DNA from: Gluconobacter potus | GTDB lineage: Bacteria; Pseudomonadota; Alphaproteobacteria; Acetobacterales; Acetobacteraceae | Assembly: GCF_015244705.1 (NCBI RefSeq) | Contig: NZ_JABCQF010000001.1 | Span: forward strand, 852,401-916,400 | Length of the DNA: 64,000 nt | Reading direction: 5' to 3' | Shown here: piece by piece, positions 7,883-16,652 of the stretch | Position numbering within the stretch: position 1 is the first letter of the stretch | How the letters are laid out: the number at the start of each line of letters is the position of its first letter | Translations under genes and position numbers: made by a program | Notes under the pieces: generated by a model | Database searches by the model: none | Seen by the model: the letters and a program-made list of their open reading frames with translations, nothing else | What the model was told of the DNA's origin: nothing

Positions 7883-8764
7883 TCAGGCGGGCTCTTCTTC
7901 CACCGTTTCCGACATTTCTTCCGCCGCCTGTTTCAGGCGGTGATAGGAGCGGCGGGAGAAGGGCAGGATCGCAATATAGAGCAGTCCTGCTCCCGCAAGA
8001 GCGCCCCAGGGGTCTGCGACCATAAGGGCGGCGTAGAGGCCGGTTCCCAGCATCAGGGGCAGGACGTAGCGCGCCGGGACCTTGAAATTCTTGAAGGACC
8101 AGACCGGCAGGGTCGAGACCAGAAGCAGGCCTGTAAAGATCAGGCAGACGGCCGAGACGATGGGCAGGCGGGCAAAGGCGGCCAGTCCCCCGGCATGCAG
8201 CCGGTCGGCCTCAAGGCCCAGGAAGACCGGGAACAGCACCAGCCCGGCTCCGGCAGGGGCGGGAACGCCCGTAAAGAAGCTGTAGGAATATTCCGGCTTA
8301 TCATCGTCATCGAGGCTCGCATTGAAGCGGGCGAGACGTAGCGCCATGCAGACCGTGAACAGGATGCAGGGGACGAAAGAGTAGCGCCCGGCATGTTCGA
8401 GCGACCACATCAGCAGCACGAAGGACGGTGCCACGCCGAAGCAGACGAAGTCCGACAGGCTGTCGAATTCCGCGCCGAAGCGGGTGGCGCCCTTGAGCAG
8501 GCGGGCGATCCGCCCGTCCAGGCCGTCGATACAGGCGGCGATCAGCAGCGCCACGGCCGCGGGTTCGAACTGGTGTTCGAGCGCGAAACGCATGCCGCTG
8601 AGCCCGGCGCAGAGGCCGAGCATCGTCATGATGTTGGGGATGAGGCGGTTGAACGACGGCCCCCGCACGCGGGTGCGGGGATTGCGCCCCATGCGTCGGA
8701 GCCTGCGTCGGATGCGGCGTCTTTTGGCGGGGCGGATGGGTTCAACCGTTGGCGGTGTGGTCAT
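7883..8764 (-). CDS. pssA: CDP-diacylglycerol--serine O-phosphatidyltransferase
   Basis: Integral membrane enzyme, 293 residues, that makes phosphatidylserine from CDP-diacylglycerol and serine. The CDP-alcohol phosphatidyltransferase signature DG..AR....G...D...D is present as DGLDGRIARLLKGATRFGAEFD with D continuing in SLSD (about residues 80-105). An unusually Arg-rich N-terminal 40 residues precedes six or more helices. The start lies 14 bp downstream of the psd stop, so psd and pssA form one operon making phosphatidylethanolamine. It ends in a shared terminator. Confidence 0.93.
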   Translation of the reverse strand: MTTPPTVEPIRPAKRRRIRRRLRRMGRNPRTRVRGPSFNRLIPNIMTMLGLCAGLSGMRFALEHQFEPAAVALLIAACIDGLDGRIARLLKGATRFGAEFDSLSDFVCFGVAPSFVLLMWSLEHAGRYSFVPCILFTVCMALRLARFNASLDDDDKPEYSYSFFTGVPAPAGAGLVLFPVFLGLEADRLHAGGLAAFARLPIVSAVCLIFTGLLLVSTLPVWSFKNFKVPARYVLPLMLGTGLYAALMVADPWGALAGAGLLYIAILPFSRRSYHRLKQAAEEMSETVEEEPA

Positions 8765-8778
8765 GAACGGCGTCTGGC

Positions 8779-9456
8779 TCAGAGCTTCGCCAGGACAGTT
8801 TCGCCACCAACCATGGTCTGCCCTTCCACAACCAGGGGTTCAACGCCGGGCGGCAGATAGACATCCGTGCGTGAGCCGAAGCGGATCAGGCCGAAACGCT
8901 CGCCGGCTTCCACGCGGTCGCCTTCCTCGACGAAACACAGGATACGGCGGGCGATCAGCCCGGCGATCTGGACAACGCCGATGTTGCGACCGTCCGGCAG
9001 CGTCAGGCGCAGTTCGTTGCGCTCATTGTGTTCGGAGGCCTTGTCGAGGCTGGCATTGAGGAACTTGCCGGCGTGATAGGCAATCTTCGTCACTTCACCG
9101 GCGGCTGGCATGCGGTTGATGTGGACGTTCAGCACGGACAGGAACGTCGAGACGCGCCAGACCGGGGTGTGGCCCATTTCCAGAGCGGCAGGTGGGGTGA
9201 CGAGCGCGATGGATGTGATGCGGCCATCAGCGGAGGCCAGCACCAGATCCGTGCGCGGTGGCGGGACGCGCTTGGGATCGCGGAAGAAGTAGAGACAGAA
9301 CGCCGTGAAGGCGATGCCCGCGTTGCCCAGCAGGCGGGTAGGGCGCCAGGGCGTGGCCCGTCCGAGAAGCCCGACGAGTGAACCCGCGAGGAGAAAGGGA
9401 GTCGCGGCGCGATGCGGCGGCGACAGGACAAGCTTGAAGGACTGGATCAGCGACAT
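8779..9456 (-). CDS. psd: Phosphatidylserine decarboxylase proenzyme (short bacterial type)
   Basis: 225 residues from the ATG at 9456 ([13 protein letters not shown]); an in-frame extension to 9585 adds a Pro/Arg-rich leader that looks non-coding. This is the compact pyruvoyl-dependent decarboxylase that converts phosphatidylserine to phosphatidylethanolamine. The self-cleavage site is the GS pair in [15 protein letters not shown] near the C-terminus, where Ser becomes the pyruvoyl group of the alpha chain; the beta-chain motif [13 protein letters not shown] is also seen. One N-terminal hydrophobic segment gives membrane attachment. Followed directly by pssA. Confidence 0.93.
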   Translation of the reverse strand: MSLIQSFKLVLSPPHRAATPFLLAGSLVGLLGRATPWRPTRLLGNAGIAFTAFCLYFFRDPKRVPPPRTDLVLASADGRITSIALVTPPAALEMGHTPVWRVSTFLSVLNVHINRMPAAGEVTKIAYHAGKFLNASLDKASEHNERNELRLTLPDGRNIGVVQIAGLIARRILCFVEEGDRVEAGERFGLIRFGSRTDVYLPPGVEPLVVEGQTMVGGETVLAKL

Positions 9457-9545
9457 GGAACGCACTCTTACGGCACACGGCGGGAGGGTCAAGAATTCGC
9501 CACAAAGAAGGCGTTTTTCGGGCAGGTTTTCTGCTTCCGCCGCCT

Positions 9546-10286
9546 TCAGGCGGGCTCGGCCACCTGCCGGGGGAACGGGACGCACAGTTTTTCGTCGATC
9601 AGGGGCGTTCCCGCATAGACATTCTTGCGGGCGGTGACGACATGCACTCCGCCGCAGGGCAGTCGCAGTGTGCGGCCTGCCCGTTCCATCAGGCGGCCAT
9701 GCGTGACTGACAGCGCGGCGGGTGGGGTCATCAGCGCGGAGGAATGGTGTTCGATCCGGAACAGGGCCTGATCGAGCAGGCGCGTCAGCTGCCCGCTGCT
9801 GTAGGGGATGCCGTGACCGAAAGGGGTGGCGTCCGTGTGGGCCCAGTAGCCGGAGCGGTTGGGAACGACCAGCGTCAGGACCCCGTCATCGCTGAGGGTG
9901 CGCCAGATGGCGCGGAGGAAATCCGGAGCGAAGCGGGTGAATTCGAGGCCGTGGACCACGAGGACGGCGTTCATCGAGAGGTCGTCGAAGGGCAGGCGTC
10001 CGCTGCTGACGATGCAGTCCGCCCAGGGGATGTTTCGGGTCTGGCTTCGGGTGGGACGGGTGCTGCGCTGCGTCTGCGGGTGCAGGAGGCGGCCCGAAAC
10101 GGCGAATTCCGCACTTTCCGGGAGATAGGGGGCTGTGTAGCCTATTCCGAGGATCCTTCGGCCGCGCATGGGGGGCATGATGCTCTGCAGGCGGTCGTTG
10201 AGAAGCAGCGCCGTGCGCTGGCCCTGTCGGCTTTCATAGAAAGTGGCGGCATCATCGGAACGGATGCGGGCCAGGGACGTCAGCAT
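9546..10286 (-). CDS. SAM-dependent methyltransferase (class I)
   Basis: 246 residues with a class I methyltransferase layout: a glycine-rich loop [14 protein letters not shown] (about residues 43-56), [19 protein letters not shown] as the post-II acidic segment, then [27 protein letters not shown], the usual strand-4/5 region of UbiE-like enzymes. The substrate is unknown. It is divergent from the glyoxalase II gene, their 5' ends only 40 bp apart, an arrangement that in my recollection is common in alphaproteobacteria. ATG at 10286 lies close to the opposite-strand gloB leader, so the promoters must overlap. Confidence 0.8.
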   Translation of the reverse strand: MLTSLARIRSDDAATFYESRQGQRTALLLNDRLQSIMPPMRGRRILGIGYTAPYLPESAEFAVSGRLLHPQTQRSTRPTRSQTRNIPWADCIVSSGRLPFDDLSMNAVLVVHGLEFTRFAPDFLRAIWRTLSDDGVLTLVVPNRSGYWAHTDATPFGHGIPYSSGQLTRLLDQALFRIEHHSSALMTPPAALSVTHGRLMERAGRTLRLPCGGVHVVTARKNVYAGTPLIDEKLCVPFPRQVAEPA

Positions 10287-10326
10287 GCAGCTACCTCATC
10301 AGCAGGACACTCCAAGGGGAACAGTC

Positions 10327-11043
10327 ATGCCACTCGATATCAAGCCGATTCCGGTTCTCTCCGACAATTATGCCTGGCTGCTGACCGCGATGGAGGGTCA
10401 GCGCGCCGTTGTGGACCCCGGTGAAGCGGGGCCGATCATGGACGAAATCGGGGAAGGGCGGCTCGACATGATCCTGCTGACCCATCATCACGCCGATCAT
10501 ACAGCGGGGACGGACGCGCTGCGGGAGCGCTATGGCGCGAAGGTATATGGACCGCGGCAGAAAAGGGAATGGTTGCCCCGGCTGGATCACGACGTCGAGG
10601 ACGGGGACAGCTTCTCGCTGGGCAGTGCGCAGATCCGGGTTCTGTCCACGCCGGGCCATGCGGTGGGGCATGTGTCGTATATCGTGCCCGAGGTTCCGGC
10701 GCTGTTCTGCGGGGATGTGCTGTTCAGCCTGGGATGCGGGCGGCTGCTGGAAGGGACAGCACAGGAGCTGTTCGACAGTCTGCATCGCTATGACAGTCTG
10801 CCGGATCAGACGCTTGTCTGCGCGGGGCATGAATATACCCGCTCCAATCTGGCTTTCGCGCTGCATGTCGATCCGGACAACGCGGCTTTGAAGGCCCGGG
10901 CCGGGGAAGTCGAGCGGCTGCTGGAAGCAGGCCGGCCGACGCTCCCGGTGACGCTCGGGGTGGAGCGGAAGACCAATCCTTTCCTGCTCGCGCCGGATGT
11001 TGTGACGTTTGCGCGGCTGCGCAGGGAAAAGGATACGTTCTGA
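10327..11043 (+). CDS. gloB: Hydroxyacylglutathione hydrolase (glyoxalase II)
   Basis: 238-residue metallo-beta-lactamase fold enzyme that hydrolyses S-D-lactoylglutathione, the second step of methylglyoxal detoxification. The metal motif THHHADHTAG is at about residues 53-62, with further ligands in STPGHAVGH, FCGDVLF and CAGHEYT. The start chosen is ATG 10327 (MPLDIKPIPVLSDNYAWLL), after AAGGGGAACAGTC; upstream in-frame codons to 10243 lie in the divergent methyltransferase gene. A strong bidirectional terminator follows. Confidence 0.95.
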   Translation: MPLDIKPIPVLSDNYAWLLTAMEGQRAVVDPGEAGPIMDEIGEGRLDMILLTHHHADHTAGTDALRERYGAKVYGPRQKREWLPRLDHDVEDGDSFSLGSAQIRVLSTPGHAVGHVSYIVPEVPALFCGDVLFSLGCGRLLEGTAQELFDSLHRYDSLPDQTLVCAGHEYTRSNLAFALHVDPDNAALKARAGEVERLLEAGRPTLPVTLGVERKTNPFLLAPDVVTFARLRREKDTF

Positions 11044-11049
11044 AGGCAC

Positions 11050-11084
11050 AAAAAAGCCCCGCTCGAAAGAGACGGGGCTTTTTT
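11050..11084. terminator. Bidirectional intrinsic terminator between gloB and the cio operon
   Basis: Stem AAAAAAGCCCCG / CGGGGCTTTTTT with an 11-nt loop. It lies between the gloB stop (11043) and the end of the DUF2474 gene on the other strand (11104). Confidence 0.9.
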
Positions 11085-11103
11085 GTGAAGGATCGTTGGG
11101 CCG

Positions 11104-11253
11104 TTACCAGCCGAAGATGATCTTCTTGAGCAGTTCGGCGCCGAGGCCGACGACGACAACGCCGCCAGCCCAGATCGCCACGAACCAGCCCACACGTTTC
11201 ATCCAGTTCAGGAAACCCGGTTTCTGTTCGGGCTGTCCGTATTCGATGCGCAT
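11104..11253 (-). CDS. Small CydX-like subunit of the CioAB oxidase (DUF2474 family)
   Basis: A 49-residue frame starting MRIEYGQPEQKP and ending IIFGW, with one membrane helix (about residues 20-43) preceded by the sequence FLNWMKRVGWFVAIW. The W.KR.GW..LIW pattern and location just after cioB match the DUF2474 family, found next to cyanide-insensitive bd oxidases and probably the counterpart of CydX/CbdX. It lies 18 bp downstream of the cioB stop and is followed by the operon terminator. It is small enough to be missed by automated annotation. Role as an oxidase subunit is inferred from context and family. Confidence 0.85.
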   Translation of the reverse strand: MRIEYGQPEQKPGFLNWMKRVGWFVAIWAGGVVVVGLGAELLKKIIFGW

Positions 11254-11271
11254 GAGCCGGGTTCCCTGTTC

Positions 11272-12297
11272 TCAGTGGTAGTGATGTCCGGCGGACATCT
11301 TTCCGCGGAACACGTAGTACGAATAGGCCGTGTAGGAGAGGATCAGCGGTAGCAGGAACATCGTACCGACCAGCAGGAAGGTCTGGCTCTCCGGCGGAGA
11401 AGAGGCCTGCCAGATGGTGATGGTCGGGGGTACGATGTAGGGCCACACATTGATGCCAAGGCCGCTGAAGCACAGGAAGAACAGGCCCAGTGTTGCGACG
11501 AACGGCAGCAGGTGCGAGCGTGGGTTGCGCAGTCCCATGAACAGGACGCCCGTCAGCACGATGACGGCGACAGGCACCGGAGCGACCAGTGCGAACTGCG
11601 GCATGGCGAGCCAGTGCTGCATGTAGGTGGTGTGCAGCATGGGCGTCCAGATGGAGACCAGGGCGATCGTGATCAGCATCAGCCCGGCAAGAGCGAAGGA
11701 GATCCTGCGCATCGTGTCGTGCAGTTCACCCTCACAGCGCCACAGGAGCCAGGTTGCGCCGAGAAGAGCGTAACCGATGACCACGGCAAGGCCACAGAAC
11801 AGGGCGAACGGAGAGAACCAGTCGAAGCTGGACCCGACGAACACGTTGTTCTCGACCTTGATGCCCTGGACGAGCGTTCCGAGGATGACGCCCTGCATGA
11901 ATGCCGCCACGAAGGAGCCGCCGCAGAAGGCCGTGTCCCAGAAAAACTGGCTCATGGGCGATTCCGACTTGAAGCGGAACTCGAAGGACACGCCGCGCAG
12001 GATCAGGGCCAGCAGCATGAACAGGACCGGCAGGTAGAGCGCCGGAAGGATCGTGCCGTAAGCCACGGGGAAGACGCCGTAGAGCGCGGCGCCACCGAAG
12101 ATCATCCAGGTCTCGTTGCCGTCCCAGACAGGGGCGACGGTGTTGACCATGAGGTTGCGGTGATCGTGGTCCTTTTCCTTGAGGAAGAGGATGCCGATCC
12201 CGAGGTCGAAGCCATCGAGGCAGATATAGAGGAAGATGGCGGTTGCTGCGAGCAGCGCCCAGACCACCGGGAGCCAGAAGCCGGCTGTTTCTGTCAT
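11272..12297 (-). CDS. cioB: Cyanide-insensitive bd-type quinol oxidase subunit II
   Basis: 341 residues, eight or nine membrane helices, matching CydB/CioB throughout: WALLAATAIFLYICLDGFDLGIG at the N-terminus, the conserved PVWDGNETW segment (about residues 56-64), and RGVSFEFRFK. It pairs with CioA to form the ubiquinol-oxidising, oxygen-reducing terminal oxidase. In Gluconobacter the CIO oxidase is known to work beside the bo3 oxidase and is favoured at low pH. Starts 5 bp after the cioA stop. Confidence 0.95.
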   Translation of the reverse strand: MTETAGFWLPVVWALLAATAIFLYICLDGFDLGIGILFLKEKDHDHRNLMVNTVAPVWDGNETWMIFGGAALYGVFPVAYGTILPALYLPVLFMLLALILRGVSFEFRFKSESPMSQFFWDTAFCGGSFVAAFMQGVILGTLVQGIKVENNVFVGSSFDWFSPFALFCGLAVVIGYALLGATWLLWRCEGELHDTMRRISFALAGLMLITIALVSIWTPMLHTTYMQHWLAMPQFALVAPVPVAVIVLTGVLFMGLRNPRSHLLPFVATLGLFFLCFSGLGINVWPYIVPPTITIWQASSPPESQTFLLVGTMFLLPLILSYTAYSYYVFRGKMSAGHHYH

Positions 12298-12302
12298 GGT
12301 TC

Positions 12303-13730
12303 TTACTCCGCCATGCCAGCGTCGGGCTGGGGCTGATGGGAGACCTGTGTTGTGCCCGCAGCGCGCTGGGGCTGATCTTCGGCCGGACCATGCTGATCCG
12401 GATGGGGCTCTTCGGCGAAGGTCCGCAGCAGGATGGTGATGCCGCCCGTGAACACGATGAAATAGACGATGACGAAAGCGATCATCGACGTCGCGATGTT
12501 CGGCAGGGCGATCGGGGAGACGCTGTCGGAGGTCCGCAGCAGGCCATAGACCGTGAAGGGCTGACGGCCGACTTCAGTCGTGATCCAGCCGCAGAGCAGG
12601 GCCAGGAAGCCGGCTGGCGACATGAACAGTGCGATACGGTGCAGAAGCGGCGTATCGTACAGCTTCCCCTTCCAGCGGAGGTACAGCGACCACAGTCCGA
12701 CCAGCACCATCAGCATGCCGAGCGCGATCATGATGCGGAAGGAGAAGAACAGCAGCGGGGAGTAGGGACGGTCTTCCTTCGGATAGTCCTTCAGGCCCGG
12801 AACCTTGCCGTCGAGGCTGTGCGTCAGGATCAGCGAACCCAGATAGGGGATGGCGATCTTGAAATGCGTCGTCTCGTTCTTCATGTCCGGAATACCGAAC
12901 AGAAGCTCGGGCGCGCGGCTTTCGGACTCCCAGTCGCCTTCGAGGGCTGCGATCTTGGCCGGCTGGTATTCCAGCGTGTTCAGGCCCTGCGTATCGCCGG
13001 CCAGAACCTGGATCGGGGAGACGATGGCAGCCATCCACATGGCCATAGAGAACATCAGACGGACCTGTTCGGACGCCTGACGGCCTTCACGGCGGGCCTT
13101 GAGCAGATGCCATCCGGCAACGCCCGCCACGATGAACGCCACGCACAGGAAGGCTGCGAGGCCCATGTGCACGATGCGGTACGGGAAGGAGGGGTTGAAG
13201 ACGATCTGCCACCAGTCAACCGGCAGGAAGCGGCCGGTGGCCTCGTCGATGCGGTAGCCGCGCGGGGTCTGCATCCAGGAATTGGATGACAGGATCCAGC
13301 TCATGGAGATCAGCGTGCCGATCGAGACCATGCAGGTGGCTGCGAAGTGCAGGCCTTTGCCGACGCGGTTGAGGCCGAACATCATGACGCCGAGGAAGCC
13401 GGCTTCAAGGAAGAAGGCCGTCATGACCTCGTAGGCCAGCATCGGGCCGAGGATCGGACCGGCTTTCTGTGAGAACGACGACCAGTTGGTTCCGAACTCG
13501 TAGGACATGACGAGGCCGGAGACCACGCCCATGCCGAAGACGACGGAGAAAACTTTCAGCCAGTATTTGAAAAGGTCGAGATAGGCGCTGCGACCCGTTT
13601 TGAGCCACAGGCCTTCGAGGACTGCGAGATAGGCTGCGAGACCGATCGAGAATGCCGGGAATACGATGTGAAACCCGACTGTAAACGCGAACTGGAAACG
13701 CGCCAAGAATAGAGCCGACAAGCCAAACAT
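12303..13730 (-). CDS. cioA: Cyanide-insensitive bd-type quinol oxidase subunit I
   Basis: 475 residues. Heme ligands visible by alignment to CydA: His21 (TVGFHIVFP) and His188 (YRIVHMGLA); the conserved proton-path glutamates are Glu101 and Glu109, and TTEVGRQPFTVYGLLRT forms the late loop. The periplasmic Q-loop is short, as expected for the CIO subtype rather than E. coli CydA. The C-terminal 45 residues are a polar His/Gln/Pro-rich tail (EEPHPDQHGPAEDQ). Start ATG at 13730. A 219-bp region upstream holds an FNR-type palindrome. Order cioA-cioB-DUF2474 with short gaps indicates one operon. Confidence 0.95.
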   Translation of the reverse strand: MFGLSALFLARFQFAFTVGFHIVFPAFSIGLAAYLAVLEGLWLKTGRSAYLDLFKYWLKVFSVVFGMGVVSGLVMSYEFGTNWSSFSQKAGPILGPMLAYEVMTAFFLEAGFLGVMMFGLNRVGKGLHFAATCMVSIGTLISMSWILSSNSWMQTPRGYRIDEATGRFLPVDWWQIVFNPSFPYRIVHMGLAAFLCVAFIVAGVAGWHLLKARREGRQASEQVRLMFSMAMWMAAIVSPIQVLAGDTQGLNTLEYQPAKIAALEGDWESESRAPELLFGIPDMKNETTHFKIAIPYLGSLILTHSLDGKVPGLKDYPKEDRPYSPLLFFSFRIMIALGMLMVLVGLWSLYLRWKGKLYDTPLLHRIALFMSPAGFLALLCGWITTEVGRQPFTVYGLLRTSDSVSPIALPNIATSMIAFVIVYFIVFTGGITILLRTFAEEPHPDQHGPAEDQPQRAAGTTQVSHQPQPDAGMAE

Positions 13731-13908
13731 GTCGATTGCCTTCTGGGTAGATGGCGAGACGCACAGACCGGCAGGAAGGATGTCGGCTCCCCGGGGGCCT
13801 TACGCACGCACAACAGGGTAACGAAGTTGTGATCTCTTCGCGTGTTGCCGTCTTTTGAACCCTCTAAACGTATTTTGCCAGAAAAAGTTTGATACTCCGG
13901 ACATGATT

Positions 13909-13922
13909 TTGACAAAAATCAA
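13909..13922. promoter_or_regulatory. FNR/CRP-family palindrome upstream of cioAB
   Basis: TTGACAAAAATCAA matches the FNR consensus TTGAT-N4-ATCAA at nine of ten fixed positions. Its centre is about 185 bp upstream of the cioA start, in non-coding DNA just beyond the stop of the preceding gene. An oxygen- or redox-sensing FNR-type regulator is a reasonable candidate ligand; binding is inferred. Confidence 0.5.
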
Positions 13923-13949
13923 TGCGGCATCCGGGATTTTTCCGGGCGT

Positions 13950-15014
13950 TCAGGGGGTTCTGAAACCCTGGCTGACAAGTGCTGAAACCGCCTGCGCATC
14001 CGGGAGGATCTGGCCATTGACGACGGGCATGGAGAGCGAAAAGGGGCGCTCCTTCATGGCCGGGATGCCGGATGCTTTCTCCAGCAGTTTCTGCAGCGCG
14101 GCCTGAAGGTCGGGAGCGAGATGCGACTCTATTTCCGGACGATCGAGGAGACGGGACGCCAGTTCCTGCCAGTGGGTCATGGTGAGGGTGAGCGTGCCGT
14201 TCTGTTCCGGCAGGGCGAGGGCGCCTGTCAGGGTGATCCGGTTGTCCGGGGAAGCCGGGACAGGAGTGGCGGAGGCATCCTGAAGGATGAGGCGTCCGTA
14301 GGATGTGGGGTCGAGCAGCGAAAGTCCCTGCGATGACTGCGATGCTGTCAGGGCGATTGCCAGACGTGCGTTGCGCAGGTCGCTGGAGAGGCCGTAGGGC
14401 AGCGGAAAGCCGTTGACTGTGGCGGCATGCGCGATGAGGCCGAGGCGCGTAGCGTCCGGGCTGGCAGCGGGAAAACGGATGAGGCGCCCTGACAGGGTCT
14501 GTGCGGAGAACTGTCTGTTCGGCCATTGGCCCGAGAAGGCCAGTTGAAGCCGGGGTGCCGAAAAGACCAGGTTTTCCGGATTGCGGAAGCGGATCTGAAG
14601 GCCCGAAGTCAGCACGGTTAGAACATTCTCATTCACGACAAGGCGGGCGGCCTGATGTCCTGTCAGGGAGAGTGGAAGCCCTGCCTGGAGCAGGGAGAGC
14701 CATGATCCGCCCAGACGGATTTTCTCACAGGCCCATCCCGCATCATACGGCGACGCGGCCGACGCGGAGTGTGTGCCGTTCAGGCGGTCGAGTTCCACCC
14801 AGGCCCCGAAGGGCCAGCCGCCCTTGTGCAGCGGAGTCGTCTCAACCCTCCAGCCATTTTCGCGCGCCGCGGTGAGGGCGGTTCGGGCCGTGGCGTCCAA
14901 CCTGTGGATTGTGTGGAGCCAGAAGACTGTATCCAGCGTCGCGGATATTGCGAGGACGGCAATCAATACCAGAGCAGATCGGCCGTAACGCACAGTAAAG
15001 AATGGACGAGCCAT
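13950..15014 (-). CDS. DUF2125 family membrane-anchored protein
   Basis: 354 residues from ATG 15014 (MARPFFTVRYGRSALVL), preceded by GAAAAGACATGCTCA; a TTG at 15053 would add 13 residues. One N-terminal membrane helix (about residues 12-30) leads into a large periplasmic domain. The opening pattern, ARENGWRVETTPLHKGGWPFGAWVELDRLNG..., with a later Gly-Trp-Pro turn is characteristic of DUF2125 proteins of alphaproteobacteria. Function unknown; the beta-rich repeat-like body suggests an envelope role. It lies upstream of cioA on the same strand but with a 219-bp gap, so separate transcription is likely. Confidence 0.75.
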   Translation of the reverse strand: MARPFFTVRYGRSALVLIAVLAISATLDTVFWLHTIHRLDATARTALTAARENGWRVETTPLHKGGWPFGAWVELDRLNGTHSASAASPYDAGWACEKIRLGGSWLSLLQAGLPLSLTGHQAARLVVNENVLTVLTSGLQIRFRNPENLVFSAPRLQLAFSGQWPNRQFSAQTLSGRLIRFPAASPDATRLGLIAHAATVNGFPLPYGLSSDLRNARLAIALTASQSSQGLSLLDPTSYGRLILQDASATPVPASPDNRITLTGALALPEQNGTLTLTMTHWQELASRLLDRPEIESHLAPDLQAALQKLLEKASGIPAMKERPFSLSMPVVNGQILPDAQAVSALVSQGFRTP

Positions 15015-15263
15015 TGAGCATGTCTTTTCAGGTGTGGCTGCGGGATTGGTCAAGTCCCATCTGTTTTATCCCCAGCCATTGAAAGAAGCTCCAAAACGTT
15101 GGAAAGCGCTCACGAACGTGTGATCTTAAGCGGAGCTTCTGGAAGTGTGAAACGCTGAAAACGGCAGAAAACCAAGAGATGCGAAGATTCTGTCAGAGGT
15201 GGGACGTCAGGAACACGTCGGGTCTGGAATAGTCCTGAAAGATTTCAGTTTTTTGCAGTCCGG

Positions 15264-16016
15264 TCATGCGTTTTCCGGGTCCACAGAGTTATCCACAGGA
15301 TCGCGGGGAAGGGTATGGGTTGTGCACAGTTCATCCCACGCGCTCTCCAGAGCCTGTGTGAAGGCTTTGCGCTCCTGCTGCGGGGGCAGAGGCTGACCGA
15401 TGACGACGTGCAGGGTTCCCGGACGTTTGAGCCACGCATTGCGGTCCCAGAACAGGCCTGAATCGGTGGCGACGGGCACGATGGGAACGTCTATCTGTCG
15501 TGCCAGGGCGACGATGCCGGGCTGGATCGGATGGCGCTCTCCGGGAAGGGTACGGGTGCCTTCGGGGAAAATGATGATCTGGCGATCGTCGGCGTGGGCT
15601 GCCTTGGTGTCCCGCATCATGTTGCGCAGGGCTTTCGAGCCGGCCTTCCGGTCGATGGCGATCATGCCGGTCAGGAGCAGCATCGGGCCGACGACGGGAA
15701 TACGGGTCAGTTCGGACTTGATGATGTAGTCGGGCCGGTCAACGAGGGTCATCCAGATGAAGCCGTCGAAGAAGGACTGGTGCTGCGAGGCGATCAGCAG
15801 CGGACCGGGAGGCAGGTTCTCGCGCCCCGTGACCTCGATGCGGACCGAGCAGATCCGGGTGAAGCCGGCTAGGACGGCCCGTGCCCAGAGTTTCGCGTAG
15901 GACAGGGCCAGATCCTGGTTTTTCATCAGGCGGATCGGAATGGTTCCGAGGCCCATGAACAGGGTGATCCAGAAAAGATAGAGATTGAAAAGGACGCCGC
16001 GCAGAATGCTCATCAT
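15264..16016 (-). CDS. plsC: 1-acyl-sn-glycerol-3-phosphate acyltransferase
   Basis: 250 residues from ATG 16016 (MMSILRGVLFNLYLFW); a TTG at 16052 is a longer alternative. Makes phosphatidic acid from lysophosphatidic acid using acyl-ACP or acyl-CoA at the inner membrane. Motif I is atypical: ASQHQSFFDGF in place of the NH....D form, but His and Asp keep the H-x4-D spacing. Motif III is IIFPEGTRTLPGE. One or two N-terminal helices anchor it. Sits downstream of the YdcF-like gene, 42 bp apart (or 6 bp with the longer start), so it is probably the last gene of the ftsEX transcript. Confidence 0.9.
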   Translation of the reverse strand: MMSILRGVLFNLYLFWITLFMGLGTIPIRLMKNQDLALSYAKLWARAVLAGFTRICSVRIEVTGRENLPPGPLLIASQHQSFFDGFIWMTLVDRPDYIIKSELTRIPVVGPMLLLTGMIAIDRKAGSKALRNMMRDTKAAHADDRQIIIFPEGTRTLPGERHPIQPGIVALARQIDVPIVPVATDSGLFWDRNAWLKRPGTLHVVIGQPLPPQQERKAFTQALESAWDELCTTHTLPRDPVDNSVDPENA

Positions 16017-16058
16017 GCTGTTCTGCACACCAGAAAAGCGGTCCGGGCACAAGGGCTG

Positions 16059-16652
16059 TCAGGCGCCGTCCAGTCCTTCCCGGCCATCCGGAAGGCCGGT
16101 GAGGACGCAGATTTCCGCGCCGAGGAACTTGTTGTACTCGCGGAACATCAGGAACAGGGTCCGGCGGGAAAGGGGCGCCTGAAGGGCGAGAGGCACGACC
16201 GGATAGGGGACGAGAGCCAGATCCGGAGCCACGCGATGGATTTCGAGAACCGCCCGGCGGATATGGTAGCCGGCCGTGACGACCAGAAGGCGGTGAAGGT
16301 GATTGTCACGGGCCCACTGGGCGGTTTCGTGGGCGTTGCCGATCGTGCTGGTGGCGCGGCGGCCGAGCGTGATGCGCTCGGCCAGGGGGGAGGACAGGGA
16401 TTCCTGCTGGAGATGCAGGATGTGCTGTAGCGTGACATGGGGGCCGACCCCCGAGATCAGGAGCAGATGCCCGTATCCGCCCCGCAGAAGTGTGATGGCC
16501 GTATCGACGCGTTGTTCTCCGCCGGTCAGGGCGACGATGCCGTCGCAGACGGGGGCTGTGACGGAAGCCTTGCTCGCGTCCTGAATGAACCATGCGAATC
16601 CCGCCAGCCAGAGCCCGCCCAGAGCCAGACATGTCAGGAACAGCCGCTTCAT
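16059..16652 (-). CDS. YdcF/SanA-like DUF218 membrane protein
   Basis: 197 residues with an N-terminal membrane helix (MKRLFLTCLALGGLWLAGFAWF) and a DUF218 domain: DGIVALTGGEQRVDTAITLLRGG, TLGRRATSTIGNAHETAQWARDN and LLVVTAGYHIRRAVLEIHR. Relatives such as ElyC and SanA act in envelope integrity or undecaprenyl-phosphate handling in E. coli; the exact role here is unknown. Its ATG overlaps the ftsX stop by 4 bp (ATGA), coupling it to ftsEX, which supports a cell-envelope function. Confidence 0.85.
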   Translation of the reverse strand: MKRLFLTCLALGGLWLAGFAWFIQDASKASVTAPVCDGIVALTGGEQRVDTAITLLRGGYGHLLLISGVGPHVTLQHILHLQQESLSSPLAERITLGRRATSTIGNAHETAQWARDNHLHRLLVVTAGYHIRRAVLEIHRVAPDLALVPYPVVPLALQAPLSRRTLFLMFREYNKFLGAEICVLTGLPDGREGLDGA

